Below, one piece after another: positions 52,307 through 61,054 of a stretch of DNA of 64,000 nucleotides. Position numbers and translations under genes: made by a program. Source of the stretch: Sporosarcina sp. FSL K6-1522 (GTDB lineage: Bacteria; Bacillota; Bacilli; Bacillales_A; Planococcaceae); assembly GCF_038622445.1 (NCBI RefSeq), contig NZ_CP152019.1:3880501-3944500 (forward strand). The letters run 5' to 3'. Numbering within the stretch: position 1 is the first letter of the stretch; each line of letters opens with the position of its first letter. The notes under the pieces are model-generated. The model ran no database searches. It had not been told where the DNA came from and worked only from the letters and a program-made list of their open reading frames with translations.

Positions 52307-53283
52307 ATGATTACGATAGATTTCGGACGTTGAAGCGCCGGGAATACCGCCTTACCGACGATTACCGATTGACCTGGCGGATTCTCTTCGATGAGTGGAG
52401 TAACGAATTTCCCGGGGTTGTAATTGTTCTCAACAGTTGGACCCGAATAAGTTTTTCCAAGCTCAGTTCCGAGTAGAACGACTTTATCATCAGCAAGCAA
52501 CTGAATCTCTTCATCACCTACAACAATAACATCGTCATTAATCACATATGAAGGTAATCCAAGTGCAGTCAATGCGTTCTTAATGTCGCCCGAAGTAAGT
52601 AGTTTACCGCCGTTATTCGTCCCATAAATCTGCGACCTGATTTGCTCGTTCTGGAGCAATAGTGCTTCTGTCGCACTTGTCATATGCATGATTGCTGGCT
52701 TACGACGTTGGTTGTTCGCTTGATACTGCTTAATGGCTGCTTGGAGGTCTTGTAACGGTGTAGATGCCGCTTCGCTCCATTTTGTCGTTACGTTGATTTG
52801 ATTTTCAGCAGGAATACCAAAATCAACATCAAGATGAATGTCGTTCTCGTCGTCATCATATTTAAGCTTTCCGGTGTAAATTACCTGTGCACGCATGTAC
52901 TCTTCGATGTCGTCGACACCTGTTACTAGGTCGTCCGTCGTGTCATACACATAATCAACGACCGCCGCACGCTCTTGGTCCGAACGTGGACGGTTGAACG
53001 CTAGTAATTCCGTTTCATCCAGTCGCACTCCGTGTTGCACTTTTGCGACCGAACCGAACGCTCTTTCAAGCTCTCTCTTGTCACGAAGTGGAGCTGATGC
53101 ATTCCATCCTGTGATAGACGCCGCCTTCGCGTATTGACCATTGATTACGTTAAATGCAAAGTTGATATCCGATGTCGGCGTCTCCGGCATAACGGAACGT
53201 AATAGGTATTCTCTTGCTACAGGCACATTTTCAATATATCCCTGTAGTTGATCTCGTTTAAATTCATCTAAATGTAATGGCAT
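52297..53283 (-). CDS. Major capsid protein E family
   Basis: A 328-residue protein of the lambda gpE-like capsid family. It has the typical start LHLDEFKRDQLQGYIENVP, the central IHLDVDFGIPAENQ, and the C-terminal KTYSGPTVENNYNPGKFVTPLIEENPPGQSVIVGKAVFP. It forms the icosahedral shell. GAGGAGG precedes the ATG. Confidence 0.92.
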   Translation of the reverse strand: MPLHLDEFKRDQLQGYIENVPVAREYLLRSVMPETPTSDINFAFNVINGQYAKAASITGWNASAPLRDKRELERAFGSVAKVQHGVRLDETELLAFNRPRSDQERAAVVDYVYDTTDDLVTGVDDIEEYMRAQVIYTGKLKYDDDENDIHLDVDFGIPAENQINVTTKWSEAASTPLQDLQAAIKQYQANNQRRKPAIMHMTSATEALLLQNEQIRSQIYGTNNGGKLLTSGDIKNALTALGLPSYVINDDVIVVGDEEIQLLADDKVVLLGTELGKTYSGPTVENNYNPGKFVTPLIEENPPGQSVIVGKAVFPALQRPKSIVIMSV

Positions 53284-53298
53284 GTATGTTTCCTCCTC

Positions 53299-53664
53299 TT
53301 AAATATCGAATACTAAGCGACCTTTGACCGCTTCTTTGAATGCTACTGTGACGCCTGTGCAACGACTTTCCAACGGATGTCCAGCAGCAAGCACGCCGAC
53401 AATTGGATTAGAGTTCGCAACGACTTTCACATCGTGTGAAGTGAGTCCAGCGCCTAGTTCAGTTGCTTCCGTATCTGATGCCCACGGTTTGTAAAGCCCG
53501 CTAGTCGCATCCTTGTAAACAGCCGTGCCCGCCTTGACGTATTCACCTAAGGTAAAAGCTGACGCATCTAGTGTCGCGCCAGCCGTTTTATATTGAATGC
53601 CTACCGAGTTACGCAAGAATTCGCGTTGCCCTACGATTTTCTGTGTGGTTGGTTGTAGATTCAT
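53299..53664 (-). CDS. Head decoration protein (gpD-like)
   Basis: A 121-residue beta-rich protein directly before the E-type capsid gene, the lambda D/E order. GIQYKTAGATLDASAFTLGEYVKAGTAV fits lambda gpD-type decoration proteins, which stabilise the expanded shell. AGAAGGAGG precedes the ATG. Confidence 0.78.
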   Translation of the reverse strand: MNLQPTTQKIVGQREFLRNSVGIQYKTAGATLDASAFTLGEYVKAGTAVYKDATSGLYKPWASDTEATELGAGLTSHDVKVVANSNPIVGVLAAGHPLESRCTGVTVAFKEAVKGRLVFDI

Positions 53665-54425
53665 TTGTTTTCCTCCTTCTTGTGGCGTTCTAACGCCTTT
53701 TGTCGACCCGCTTCTTTCGGATCAACCTTCTTTTTCTTGTTGCCCCTTTGACGAGCGCCTGGGGAATATGAAGTCTTCTTCCGTTTACTAGAATCTTCTT
53801 CCTCATCGTCATCATCTGTAGCACCAAAATACTCCGGGAATTCCTCTTCAAGTTCATCAAACAAGTCATCCAGATTCTCTGGTTCGCCGTCTTCATCAAG
53901 ATCGATGTCGTCAATGTTGATTAAGCGTGCCAACAGCTTCGGATTGTGGCCGTTGTCAACTGCAAACTCCTTCACCATCGCCCGTTTTTCCCGACGCTCT
54001 GCACGTTCCAAGCGAGCTGACTTGTCTTTGAGTTGTTCTGCCAGTTCGGATTCATCGTCGTCCGACTCGTCCTTTTTCTTGCTTGTTGACTTGTCGCCTT
54101 TCAAGCGTTCAATTTCCTCATTCTTCTTTTTCAAACGCTTCGCCATTTGATCTTTAAACTTGGCGTTGTACTGCTTTCTGAATGCGCGGTCTTTCAGAAG
54201 TTCATCGAGGTCTGGCGCATCTTCTTCCTCGTCATCCTCGTCGTCGCTATCATCTTCGTCATCCGAACCGTCGCCGGAACCATCATCTTCCTCTTCTTCG
54301 CCATCCGCGAAAAATTGAAGGTCGAGCTTCAAGAATTTCGTTTCCTCTTCCATTTCGGCAGGAAGGCCACCTTTTGTGAATAGTTTTTGAATCAATGCTA
54401 CAAGCCAAATGTATAGTTTAGTCAA
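53661..54425 (-). CDS. Phage scaffold protein
   Basis: A 254-residue highly acidic, coiled-coil protein. The N-terminus carries KLDLQFFADGEEEEDD, a motif recurring in phage scaffolds and capsid precursors. The middle is helical (about 85-160) and the end basic. It guides capsid assembly and is removed later. The TTG start follows GGAGGAGG. It overlaps the decoration gene by 4 bp. Confidence 0.82.
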   Translation of the reverse strand: MTKLYIWLVALIQKLFTKGGLPAEMEEETKFLKLDLQFFADGEEEEDDGSGDGSDDEDDSDDEDDEEEDAPDLDELLKDRAFRKQYNAKFKDQMAKRLKKKNEEIERLKGDKSTSKKKDESDDDESELAEQLKDKSARLERAERREKRAMVKEFAVDNGHNPKLLARLINIDDIDLDEDGEPENLDDLFDELEEEFPEYFGATDDDDEEEDSSKRKKTSYSPGARQRGNKKKKVDPKEAGRQKALERHKKEENK

Positions 54426-54540
54426 TTGTTTTCCTCCTCCGTTAAGGTACGGGAACCATACTCGTAAGCTTTTATAGTCATCAACGGATTAGACTGGCTG
54501 CATGACGGAACAGCGAACCGAGATTTCAGACCACTTCCTT

Positions 54541-54666
54541 TCAGTCGTTGTCATAACCTAAAACTTTATAGCCGTTCTCCACAATGGCATTTCCATCTTC
54601 TGGCAAAATCGAGGCAATCAACTCGTCATCGTCTATTGTGATAGTTATTTCTTTTGAATCCGACAT
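54541..54666 (-). CDS. Small acidic phage protein
   Basis: A 41-residue protein (MSDSKEITITIDDDEL..., ending VLGYDND). AAAGGGGTGAG precedes the ATG, and it lies in line with its neighbours. No family is recognised. The 115 bp downstream to the scaffold gene hold no other gene. Confidence 0.6.
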   Translation of the reverse strand: MSDSKEITITIDDDELIASILPEDGNAIVENGYKVLGYDND

Positions 54667-54680
54667 GGTACTCACCCCTT

Positions 54681-54827
54681 TCATTCAACTTCCATAATCT
54701 CGATTATCCTGAAACCTTCCTCTTTCTTAACTTCTTCGGCTTTCTCTTTTGAAAAATAGCATCCGACAACCTCGTCTTTGTGAGGGTGGTCGCATATTAG
54801 TTCACGCACTACATAAACTTTTGTCAT
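54681..54827 (-). CDS. Small phage protein
   Basis: A 48-residue protein (MTKVYVVRELICDHPHKDE...). The GCYFSKEKAEEVKKEEGF stretch resembles small phage proteins with a strand-helix fold. The start at 54827 follows AAAAGGGGG. Function unknown. Confidence 0.6.
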   Translation of the reverse strand: MTKVYVVRELICDHPHKDEVVGCYFSKEKAEEVKKEEGFRIIEIMEVE

Positions 54828-54847
54828 GCCGATTCCCCCTTTTAAAA

Positions 54848-54874
54848 TAAAAAAGAAGCAGTGCAAGCTACTTC
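54848..54874 (-). terminator. Terminator after the gp7-like gene
   Basis: On the minus strand GAAGTAG-CTTGCA-CTGCTTC is followed by TTTTTTA. It overlaps the gp7 stop codon. Confidence 0.7.
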
Positions 54875-55959
54875 ACATCATCCCGCATTATTCGTTTGTA
54901 CTCCGCCTGCATTTCTTGGAACTTCGTTGTCCCCTGCCGCTTCATACGCCTAAATGCCCCCAAAGTCTTCGGAGCATCATCGCCAAGCGCCATTTTCCAT
55001 CGAGCATACTGCTTCTTCTCGTCATTAGCTTTACGCCGCGCTGTCTGCTCGCGTTCATACGCCCGCTTTTGAGCCGGTGTCCTAGGGTCATCCCACGGCT
55101 TGTACGACTCATTGCGTTTGTGGGCTTCCGCAAGTTCCTCTTCGGTTTTAAAACGCAAAACAAATGGCATTACGCCGCACCTACAGTTCGGGTGATACGG
55201 CCCGATTCTTACGTCATCTTCGCCGACAACCGGATACCCGGGAGTCAATCCATTCAGACTGATAACCATGCCCCTGTGCCGCGCGCAGACCGGGCACGTG
55301 TCGCTATTTCCAGTCACTTGTACCAAGTCCTGCCCATTCTCGATATAACGATTGGTAGCACCCGCATTCGCCGCTTCGCGTGTCTTATATCGAGTGACCG
55401 TCATCGCATAAAAATCTAACGGCAATTTCTTCCCGTCCGATGTGACAAAAGCAGTTAGCCCGTCTTTCGCGAACGACTTCGCCACTTGCGCTTGAATAAC
55501 CTTGCGGGGATCTCCAACGATGACTCCTTTCGCAAGGTCACCTTTCACATTTTCTAGTGTTTTCGTGATATTTGAAGTAGCACTCATTTCAGCCGTACGA
55601 ATAGCAGCACGGAAATCCAAGAGTGTATCATCTAGCAACACCTTTACAGCATCCATGTGGATCTTGCTCTGAAACGACTTGGCAATTTCTTTTGTTGGTG
55701 TGACTGCCGTTGTCGCTCTAATACTTACTCCTGCCGATTTTAGCGCTTTCGTTGCTTCATCCACACCGCCAAAGTACGTTAGTAGAATCGCTTCAGGAAT
55801 GACTTTTTCAACTTCGAAGCTAAATTGATCTAATAAGTCTTTAATATCTCGGACTAACGCTTCTACTTGTTGCTCTTCAGATAAATCACTTTCGGCAACC
55901 GCATCTGATATGCCCGTTATAATGTCTCGAAGATATGTTAAAAGCTGTTCCTCATTCAC
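54868..55959 (-). CDS. Minor head protein, SPP1 gp7 family
   Basis: A 363-residue protein. The C-terminal half carries the family signature with paired cysteines (CPVCARHRG, then GPYHPNCRCGVMPF, about residues 220-275), which may bind metal. The N-terminal half is helical. It assists portal incorporation and DNA ejection. The GTG start follows GAGGAGTGATGAAC. It lies next to the portal gene as in SPP1. Confidence 0.87.
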   Translation of the reverse strand: MNEEQLLTYLRDIITGISDAVAESDLSEEQQVEALVRDIKDLLDQFSFEVEKVIPEAILLTYFGGVDEATKALKSAGVSIRATTAVTPTKEIAKSFQSKIHMDAVKVLLDDTLLDFRAAIRTAEMSATSNITKTLENVKGDLAKGVIVGDPRKVIQAQVAKSFAKDGLTAFVTSDGKKLPLDFYAMTVTRYKTREAANAGATNRYIENGQDLVQVTGNSDTCPVCARHRGMVISLNGLTPGYPVVGEDDVRIGPYHPNCRCGVMPFVLRFKTEEELAEAHKRNESYKPWDDPRTPAQKRAYEREQTARRKANDEKKQYARWKMALGDDAPKTLGAFRRMKRQGTTKFQEMQAEYKRIMRDDVK

Positions 55960-55965
55960 AGTTCA

Positions 55966-57552
55966 TCACTCCTCGACCGGGTTGCCGTCCGCTTTACGAT
56001 TATCGAGCAAATTCATAAGCGTGCTTCGGCCACTAAGTAAAGATGAGGTGTCGTCACCTAACATCCCCTCCTCAATCCGCGCCAATTCCTCCAGTATCCA
56101 ATCTTCTGACGCGTGTGGATTGATACGTCGAATAGTCGTTTCAAGCGATTGTGCGCCTTTCTCGTAAGCCATGACGTTCTCTTCGATAATCTCTTTCCGA
56201 GAAATTGGAATCATAGATTTCAGAATGACCTCCGGTTGCTCGATGATGACCGCCGAATCCTCCTGGTTGGCGAGCCATAACGCATTTTCCAGCAGCTGTT
56301 TGAGAAAATAAATGTACTCAGATTGCATTTGCTCCGCCTTAATCAACGAAAGGAACAGGTCATAGAACTTAGCCACACCTGATTGCGCCGCTCCGCTTCC
56401 AGTATCCATGTAGAAATCCACGGCTTTTTCAGACGTCTTGGTCTCGATGAACATCATTTTCATGAGATCCCGCACCCATTGAATATCACCGATTTTCGTA
56501 ATGTCTATTTGAATGACTTCAAGCGCTTTGCCTTGCTCGTCAAACGTGGTTATCTCCAAATCTCGATGGTCAATCCTACTTTCATCGCCATAACGTTCAA
56601 ACGCCTTATCCTGGAGTGCTGTCATGATTTCTTTACTTACTGCAATACGCGGCTTCCCATTGCGCTCAAACGTCAAAGCGTTACGTGTCAGCGTCCAGTT
56701 GATTTCGTCCTGTTTACCTTCTTGGTTCTTCAAGCAAGACACGCCGAGTGGATTCATAAATGTTTTTTCGTTCGGCCAGTACATCACAAATGGGCGACCA
56801 CGACCGACAAACGTTGTTTCCAACTCTTCAATTCCCAGCAGTTCCTTCGCGCTTTCTTCGTCAACAAGTTCTGTCCGCTTTGATTCATTCAATTTGTATA
56901 ACGAATGCTCTGTTACCAAGTCGCCCTTTTCAACGCGTTCTCGGTACACATGAAGATATTCATCACCTTCTATCTCACGGTCGTAAGCAAGGTCGACACC
57001 CAAACCATCGTCATGAGGGTAATAAACGTCACGCGACTTGAAGTCAATCCGTAATCCACGCTCGTCCAACCAAGGCACACCAACCAAACCGCCGTCCACT
57101 TGGTGTTGTACGATATTGCCCCAGTGCTCAAACGTTAGGTTTGAATTGAGTTCAATCTGCCGGATCAGTTCTTGCTGCAGGTTCAATATCTCGTCATTCA
57201 CCGCGCACCCGGTCGGGCCATCGATTAAATGGTCAGCGTGGTCGGCGTGGTCATTCTGCTCCTCGTCCCTTTCAAGTGACGTGGTGATATTACCGATTGA
57301 CCGACTGACAAGCATCGCCGGAATCTCCGGAATCAACTTACTGACGTTCGCCATGATGTACGGCGTCTGGACGTTTTGCGCTCTTTTCGTACCGTAGATA
57401 ATTTCATCGACAATCTCACCTTTTTCAATAAGCCTTTTCGCCCGTGAAAATATTTGTGAATGATTGCCTTCATACAGATCACGGTAAAAATACACTTCAC
57501 CGTGCGTCTTTTTGATAACTTCTTCATCGAACTTTTCCCACTTAATCGTCAT
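55966..57552 (-). CDS. Portal protein, SPP1 gp6 family
   Basis: A 528-residue protein forming the dodecameric portal ring. Family-like segments include YYPHDDGLGVDLAYDREIEGDEYLHVYRERVEKG and the region VYFYRDLYEGNHSQIF. The start at 57552 (MTIKWEKF) is chosen since the upstream frame runs back through the terminase end. It overlaps nothing, with 13 bp to the terminase stop on the other side of the start. Confidence 0.87.
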   Translation of the reverse strand: MTIKWEKFDEEVIKKTHGEVYFYRDLYEGNHSQIFSRAKRLIEKGEIVDEIIYGTKRAQNVQTPYIMANVSKLIPEIPAMLVSRSIGNITTSLERDEEQNDHADHADHLIDGPTGCAVNDEILNLQQELIRQIELNSNLTFEHWGNIVQHQVDGGLVGVPWLDERGLRIDFKSRDVYYPHDDGLGVDLAYDREIEGDEYLHVYRERVEKGDLVTEHSLYKLNESKRTELVDEESAKELLGIEELETTFVGRGRPFVMYWPNEKTFMNPLGVSCLKNQEGKQDEINWTLTRNALTFERNGKPRIAVSKEIMTALQDKAFERYGDESRIDHRDLEITTFDEQGKALEVIQIDITKIGDIQWVRDLMKMMFIETKTSEKAVDFYMDTGSGAAQSGVAKFYDLFLSLIKAEQMQSEYIYFLKQLLENALWLANQEDSAVIIEQPEVILKSMIPISRKEIIEENVMAYEKGAQSLETTIRRINPHASEDWILEELARIEEGMLGDDTSSLLSGRSTLMNLLDNRKADGNPVEE

Positions 57553-57565
57553 GCACTCACTCCCT

Positions 57566-58900
57566 TCACCATGCGCTTCTACCACTAATAAATGCTTTCG
57601 GCACCGCGATGATCGTATTTACAAAATACCTGTCACCATCCATGTGGTGATCATTCTCTTTAATCGGTTTATCCTCGCCACGATTAGAAGATTTCTTATC
57701 CCATATATAAGATGAGAACTCTCTGAACGTCTCTTTGCAGCAGTCGTTGTACTTTATCTTTCCTTCGACCAATGCTGACGCAACATTCCCAATGCCATTC
57801 TTCACATCGTTTTTTGCATCTTGCACATAAAAGCCATCCTTCCGAATCTGTGCTTTGAAAGATGCAGCAGATGGATCCACGATGACCGATTTGATTCTTA
57901 AATCACCAACAAATTTTTTCAAGTCACGACTGTACTCAACGTCTGTCTTCTGCTTGCTCTCTTCACGTCCGCTGTGGTGATACTCTTTCACTTTGTACCA
58001 GGCGCCATGATAAAGACCCCACAGACCGAATGTCGTAGGGTTTTGTGTTCCGTGGTCAACGCTGACGTGATATTGCGTGTAGCTCCTATCAACTGTTTTG
58101 ACCGAGTGCTTGTCCAAATCGAACATGTCATAGATGACACCTTCTGCAAGGACCCATAAACCGAGGATAAAGCGCTTATAGAATATCCCTGAATACATTC
58201 GTAAATATCGTTGCTTAGTCTCTGCATCAAGGGAAAGATTGTCGTCCATCGTGAAATGGAGCTGCACAAGTCGCTTCTCTTTCTTTTTGTCTATCCACTT
58301 TTGTTTGAACCAGTGATAAGGCCCCTCTGGATTACAGTTAAACCAGAACTTAGCACCCTTCACAGAACAACGAGCCGTCGCTTGTGACACGAATGATTCA
58401 GGCATAAGCGCCACTTCGTCGAAAAACATCCCAGCAAGCGTTATCCCTTGGATGAGGTCCTGTGAACCTTCATCCTTACCACCAAATACGTAGAAGTAAT
58501 TGGTGACACCTTTATAGCTGATTGAAAGCATGTTTTCCGAGCGGTGGTCTTTCACTTTATAACCACGCGCTTTGAGCATTCGTTTCAACGGCGTGATTAC
58601 GTTACGACGGAACGAACCAATTGTCTTACCAGCCATTCCTAAGTTTTCGTCTTGGAAGGTGTGCGTGGCCCACATAACGTAAGAAAGCGACATAACGACT
58701 GTCTTCCCCGCACGAACTGAGCCGTCGCATATAATACCGTCCTTATCCTTGTGCGGAGAACCATCACGCCACCAGGTCAAGACTTGCTTCTGCTTAACTG
58801 AAAACGGCTTAAATTTGAATGGAGCAGGTTTCTTCTGTTTGTATTGCTTTCGTTCAGTAAAGAATGCGAAGTACTTAGCTGTCTTCGTCGGTTGCGTCAT
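57566..58900 (-). CDS. Terminase large subunit
   Basis: A 444-residue packaging motor. The ATPase part has Walker A GSVRAGKT (60-67) and Walker B GMFFDEVAL (about 150). The RNase-H-like nuclease has acidic residues in VSVDHGTQNP (about 265) and VDPSAAS (about 330). It belongs to the PBSX/SPP1-type terminase group. Its start overlaps the small subunit by 26 bp. Confidence 0.92.
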   Translation of the reverse strand: MTQPTKTAKYFAFFTERKQYKQKKPAPFKFKPFSVKQKQVLTWWRDGSPHKDKDGIICDGSVRAGKTVVMSLSYVMWATHTFQDENLGMAGKTIGSFRRNVITPLKRMLKARGYKVKDHRSENMLSISYKGVTNYFYVFGGKDEGSQDLIQGITLAGMFFDEVALMPESFVSQATARCSVKGAKFWFNCNPEGPYHWFKQKWIDKKKEKRLVQLHFTMDDNLSLDAETKQRYLRMYSGIFYKRFILGLWVLAEGVIYDMFDLDKHSVKTVDRSYTQYHVSVDHGTQNPTTFGLWGLYHGAWYKVKEYHHSGREESKQKTDVEYSRDLKKFVGDLRIKSVIVDPSAASFKAQIRKDGFYVQDAKNDVKNGIGNVASALVEGKIKYNDCCKETFREFSSYIWDKKSSNRGEDKPIKENDHHMDGDRYFVNTIIAVPKAFISGRSAW

Positions 58901-59771
58901 CGTTCCACACCTCCGCCGTTGTTGCGTTCAGCGCTTCGTTAAAGCCGTCATCTTCATACTCCTCTTGTTCATCTACACCGAATGCTTTAGCGTGTGCAAT
59001 CTTAAGTTTTTCTTGTTCTAGCTGACGTTTGAAGTGGTCCGGAATCGCATCAGTGTACTTAGCTAACACTTCCATAGCTTTCATTTTGTCAGCTAATTTG
59101 ACAGATATGCCATCCTTGCCTTTTTTAATCTCAGTAATGATAGTCCCATCTACTTCATCAGCGTTTTTGAAGTTCACAAAGTTATGAATGTAGGTGATTT
59201 CTTTTCCGTCATCATCCGTCATTGCTTCACCAAACTCATTTCTGGCAACGGCTTCTTCTGAACCGAAGTCGGCAAAGTCCGTCATGTCGGCTAGCGCAAT
59301 ATCAATATACTTTTGTAACACCATGCTCGCATCTAGCATCAGACCGTCCGCAACTTCCTTCTTCATCCTATCGATTTCTGAAACAATCTCAGCATTTCTA
59401 AGCATCCTGTGTCCATTGCTCATAGCAGTTGTATATGCACAACCATATGCCTTCTGATAAGCCTTAGTCGCATTGAAATACTTAATGTAGTAAATGCAAA
59501 AAAGCCTCTGCTTATCGGTTAAATCATCCGACTCAACAACAGGCTCAAATACCTCTTTTTTCGGTTGCATCCTTTTCTCAGGGGTTGCAACCTTTTGTGT
59601 TTTGGTTGCATCCTTTTTCGGAGCACCTCTCGTCCATGGATTGCCGTCTTTGGCATCCCTACTTTTACGACTCTTCAATGTACCAAGTTTTACATCATAC
59701 TTCTCTGCCAATGCAGCAAGCGTTATTTTCGTCGTTTCCCATTCCTTCTGAATCTCTTCCCAATTAGGCAC
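58875..59771 (-). CDS. Terminase small subunit
   Basis: A 298-residue protein. An N-terminal HTH-like part (WETTKITLAALAEKYDVKLGTLKSRK) is followed by a typical small-terminase core (LTDKQRLFCIYYIKYFNATKAYQKAYGC near 83-110) and an acidic C-terminus. It recognises the packaging site and recruits the large subunit. The GTG start follows AGAGGTGA. Confidence 0.88.
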   Translation of the reverse strand: MPNWEEIQKEWETTKITLAALAEKYDVKLGTLKSRKSRDAKDGNPWTRGAPKKDATKTQKVATPEKRMQPKKEVFEPVVESDDLTDKQRLFCIYYIKYFNATKAYQKAYGCAYTTAMSNGHRMLRNAEIVSEIDRMKKEVADGLMLDASMVLQKYIDIALADMTDFADFGSEEAVARNEFGEAMTDDDGKEITYIHNFVNFKNADEVDGTIITEIKKGKDGISVKLADKMKAMEVLAKYTDAIPDHFKRQLEQEKLKIAHAKAFGVDEQEEYEDDGFNEALNATTAEVWNDDATDEDS

Positions 59772-59816
59772 ATCACATCACCTCTACCACCACCTGTGTA
59801 TTTTTAGTCGCCGCAA

Positions 59817-60053
59817 TTATTCGTGCATACCGCTAATAACTTCATGTTGCCCGCAAGTAAGCAAACCAAGCGCTTCTACACTACTAAAATCCGACCAACC
59901 CGTTTTGATCTCTTGGTCATTTGAACGCGCCACAAATACAACGGACTCAATTTCTCCATTTTCGATTGCCATCAATAGATTTTCAATCAACGCTTTCGGT
60001 GTGACTTTGCCTTCTTTTTTGGCTTTAAACTCCTTTAATTCATTCACTCGCAA
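59817..60053 (-). CDS. Hypothetical early phage protein
   Basis: A 78-residue protein (MRVNELKEFKAKKEGKVTPK...). TTG at 60053 is preferred because GGAGG lies eight bases before it; the GTG at 60062 overlaps that site. It has a helix then strands (ESVVFVARSND). No family is recognised. It is just before the terminase genes. Confidence 0.65.
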   Translation of the reverse strand: MRVNELKEFKAKKEGKVTPKALIENLLMAIENGEIESVVFVARSNDQEIKTGWSDFSSVEALGLLTCGQHEVISGMHE

Positions 60054-60069
60054 CGTTAGCACCTCCGTT

Positions 60070-60216
60070 ATGTATGTTCATATGTATCGTTATTTATCAT
60101 ACGTATGTAAGCGGGGCTTATGGAGGTCGTCCATCGCACGAACGCCCCCTCTTTTAATTCTCCCCCTCACTTATACAGACTCCGTACGTCTTTCGTACGT
60201 CAAAGTAATTATTTCG
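60070..60216. other. Gene-free stretch before the terminase block (possible packaging region)
   Basis: It holds two CGTACGTC direct repeats (60184-60190 region and 60194-60201) 11 bp apart, an ATACGTAT palindrome near 60100, and a GGGGC...GCCCC hairpin around 60112-60147. Its place upstream of the terminase genes would suit a cos or pac site, but no signature proves it. Confidence 0.3.
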
Positions 60217-61046
60217 ATCAATTGAGGTAACCTTATTCAATTAGTTTTGCGTTATTCTACAAGCATTCATTCGCGGTCAGAATGAATTCAAGTCACCTTA
60301 TTCAAACTCCCTGTAATAATTTCACGAAGAACCAACGATTGACTCTTCCCACTCTCACACTCTTTTTCGATTTTCTCCCATATTTCGGGTGGCAAAGTAA
60401 GAGATACCTTCTTCGTTATCCCAAACCCTTTTCTCCCCGCACCTTCTCTTTTTCCGCCTCGGCCGTTTTGATTAAGGTTACTCATTATGCTTTTAGGCTT
60501 GCTAGTATCTTTCGCACTTTGAAAGGATTGACCCTTTTCGTTTATTTGTATATTAGATTCACCTGTTTGATTTAGGTTACTCATTTCATCTTCAAGTCTA
60601 TTGACACTTTGAATAAGGTCACTCTTTTCTAACGTTCCAGCGTCTATTTTACTCATTTGATTTGAGTGACCTTTATCATATTTTTCGACAGTGTTTTTTA
60701 CCTCATTCAATTGCTTAACTAATGGGAGTAGTTCTTCGAGAAGGAAAATGTAATTTTCTTTTAACATCATTCGATGCAAGTACTCTTTGGGATCTGATAA
60801 TTTCCTATTTTCCAGATAACTCGAAGACACAACCAACTTTCCGATCCCGGATTCCTTATCGTTGGAACGAGACCACTCAATCAGATCGTTTATTTCATTT
60901 AGTTTTTTAATAAGCAGGCTTTTTAATTCCGTCTTTTTCAATTTTATAAGATCAACCATTCGCTCTCCCCCTTTGATTAGAGTTACCTTATTCACATAAT
61001 AACACATGAACACTTAATTGCAATGAATTTAGTAACTCAAATCAAA
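60217..61046. repeat. Array of eight GTNAC-centred 20-bp sites in and around the RHH gene
   Basis: Copies lie at 60217-60237, 60282-60302, 60467-60486, 60566-60585, 60608-60627, 60656-60675, 60972-60991 and, inverted, 61026-61046. The best share TTTGATTNRRGTNAC followed by a YY-AT-rich tail. Four copies are inside the RHH coding region and in two different reading frames, so the conserved unit is DNA, not peptide. One copy abuts the ribosome site of the gene. Confidence 0.8.
60288..60959 (-). CDS. Ribbon-helix-helix DNA-binding protein with coiled-coil N-terminus
   Basis: A 223-residue protein. The N-terminal part (about 1-110) is helical and charged (ELKSLLIKKLNEINDLIEW). A linker follows with two MSNLNQ repeats, then the GGKREGAGRKG hinge and a C-terminal ribbon-helix-helix (about 180-220, ITKKVSLTLPPEIWEKIEKE). 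The start at 60959 follows AAGGGGGAG. It lies between the sigma-like regulator and the terminase block. Eight copies of a 20-bp motif lie in and around the gene. It is probably the protein that binds them, with a role in control, segregation or packaging. Confidence 0.8.
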   Translation of the reverse strand: MVDLIKLKKTELKSLLIKKLNEINDLIEWSRSNDKESGIGKLVVSSSYLENRKLSDPKEYLHRMMLKENYIFLLEELLPLVKQLNEVKNTVEKYDKGHSNQMSKIDAGTLEKSDLIQSVNRLEDEMSNLNQTGESNIQINEKGQSFQSAKDTSKPKSIMSNLNQNGRGGKREGAGRKGFGITKKVSLTLPPEIWEKIEKECESGKSQSLVLREIITGSLNKVT

Positions 61047-61054
61047 TAAAGATT

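Noticed and set aside
60467..60675. MSNLNQ repeats considered as a peptide repeat only
   Set aside because: Matching DNA copies occur in another reading frame and outside the gene, so the repeat is explained at DNA level.
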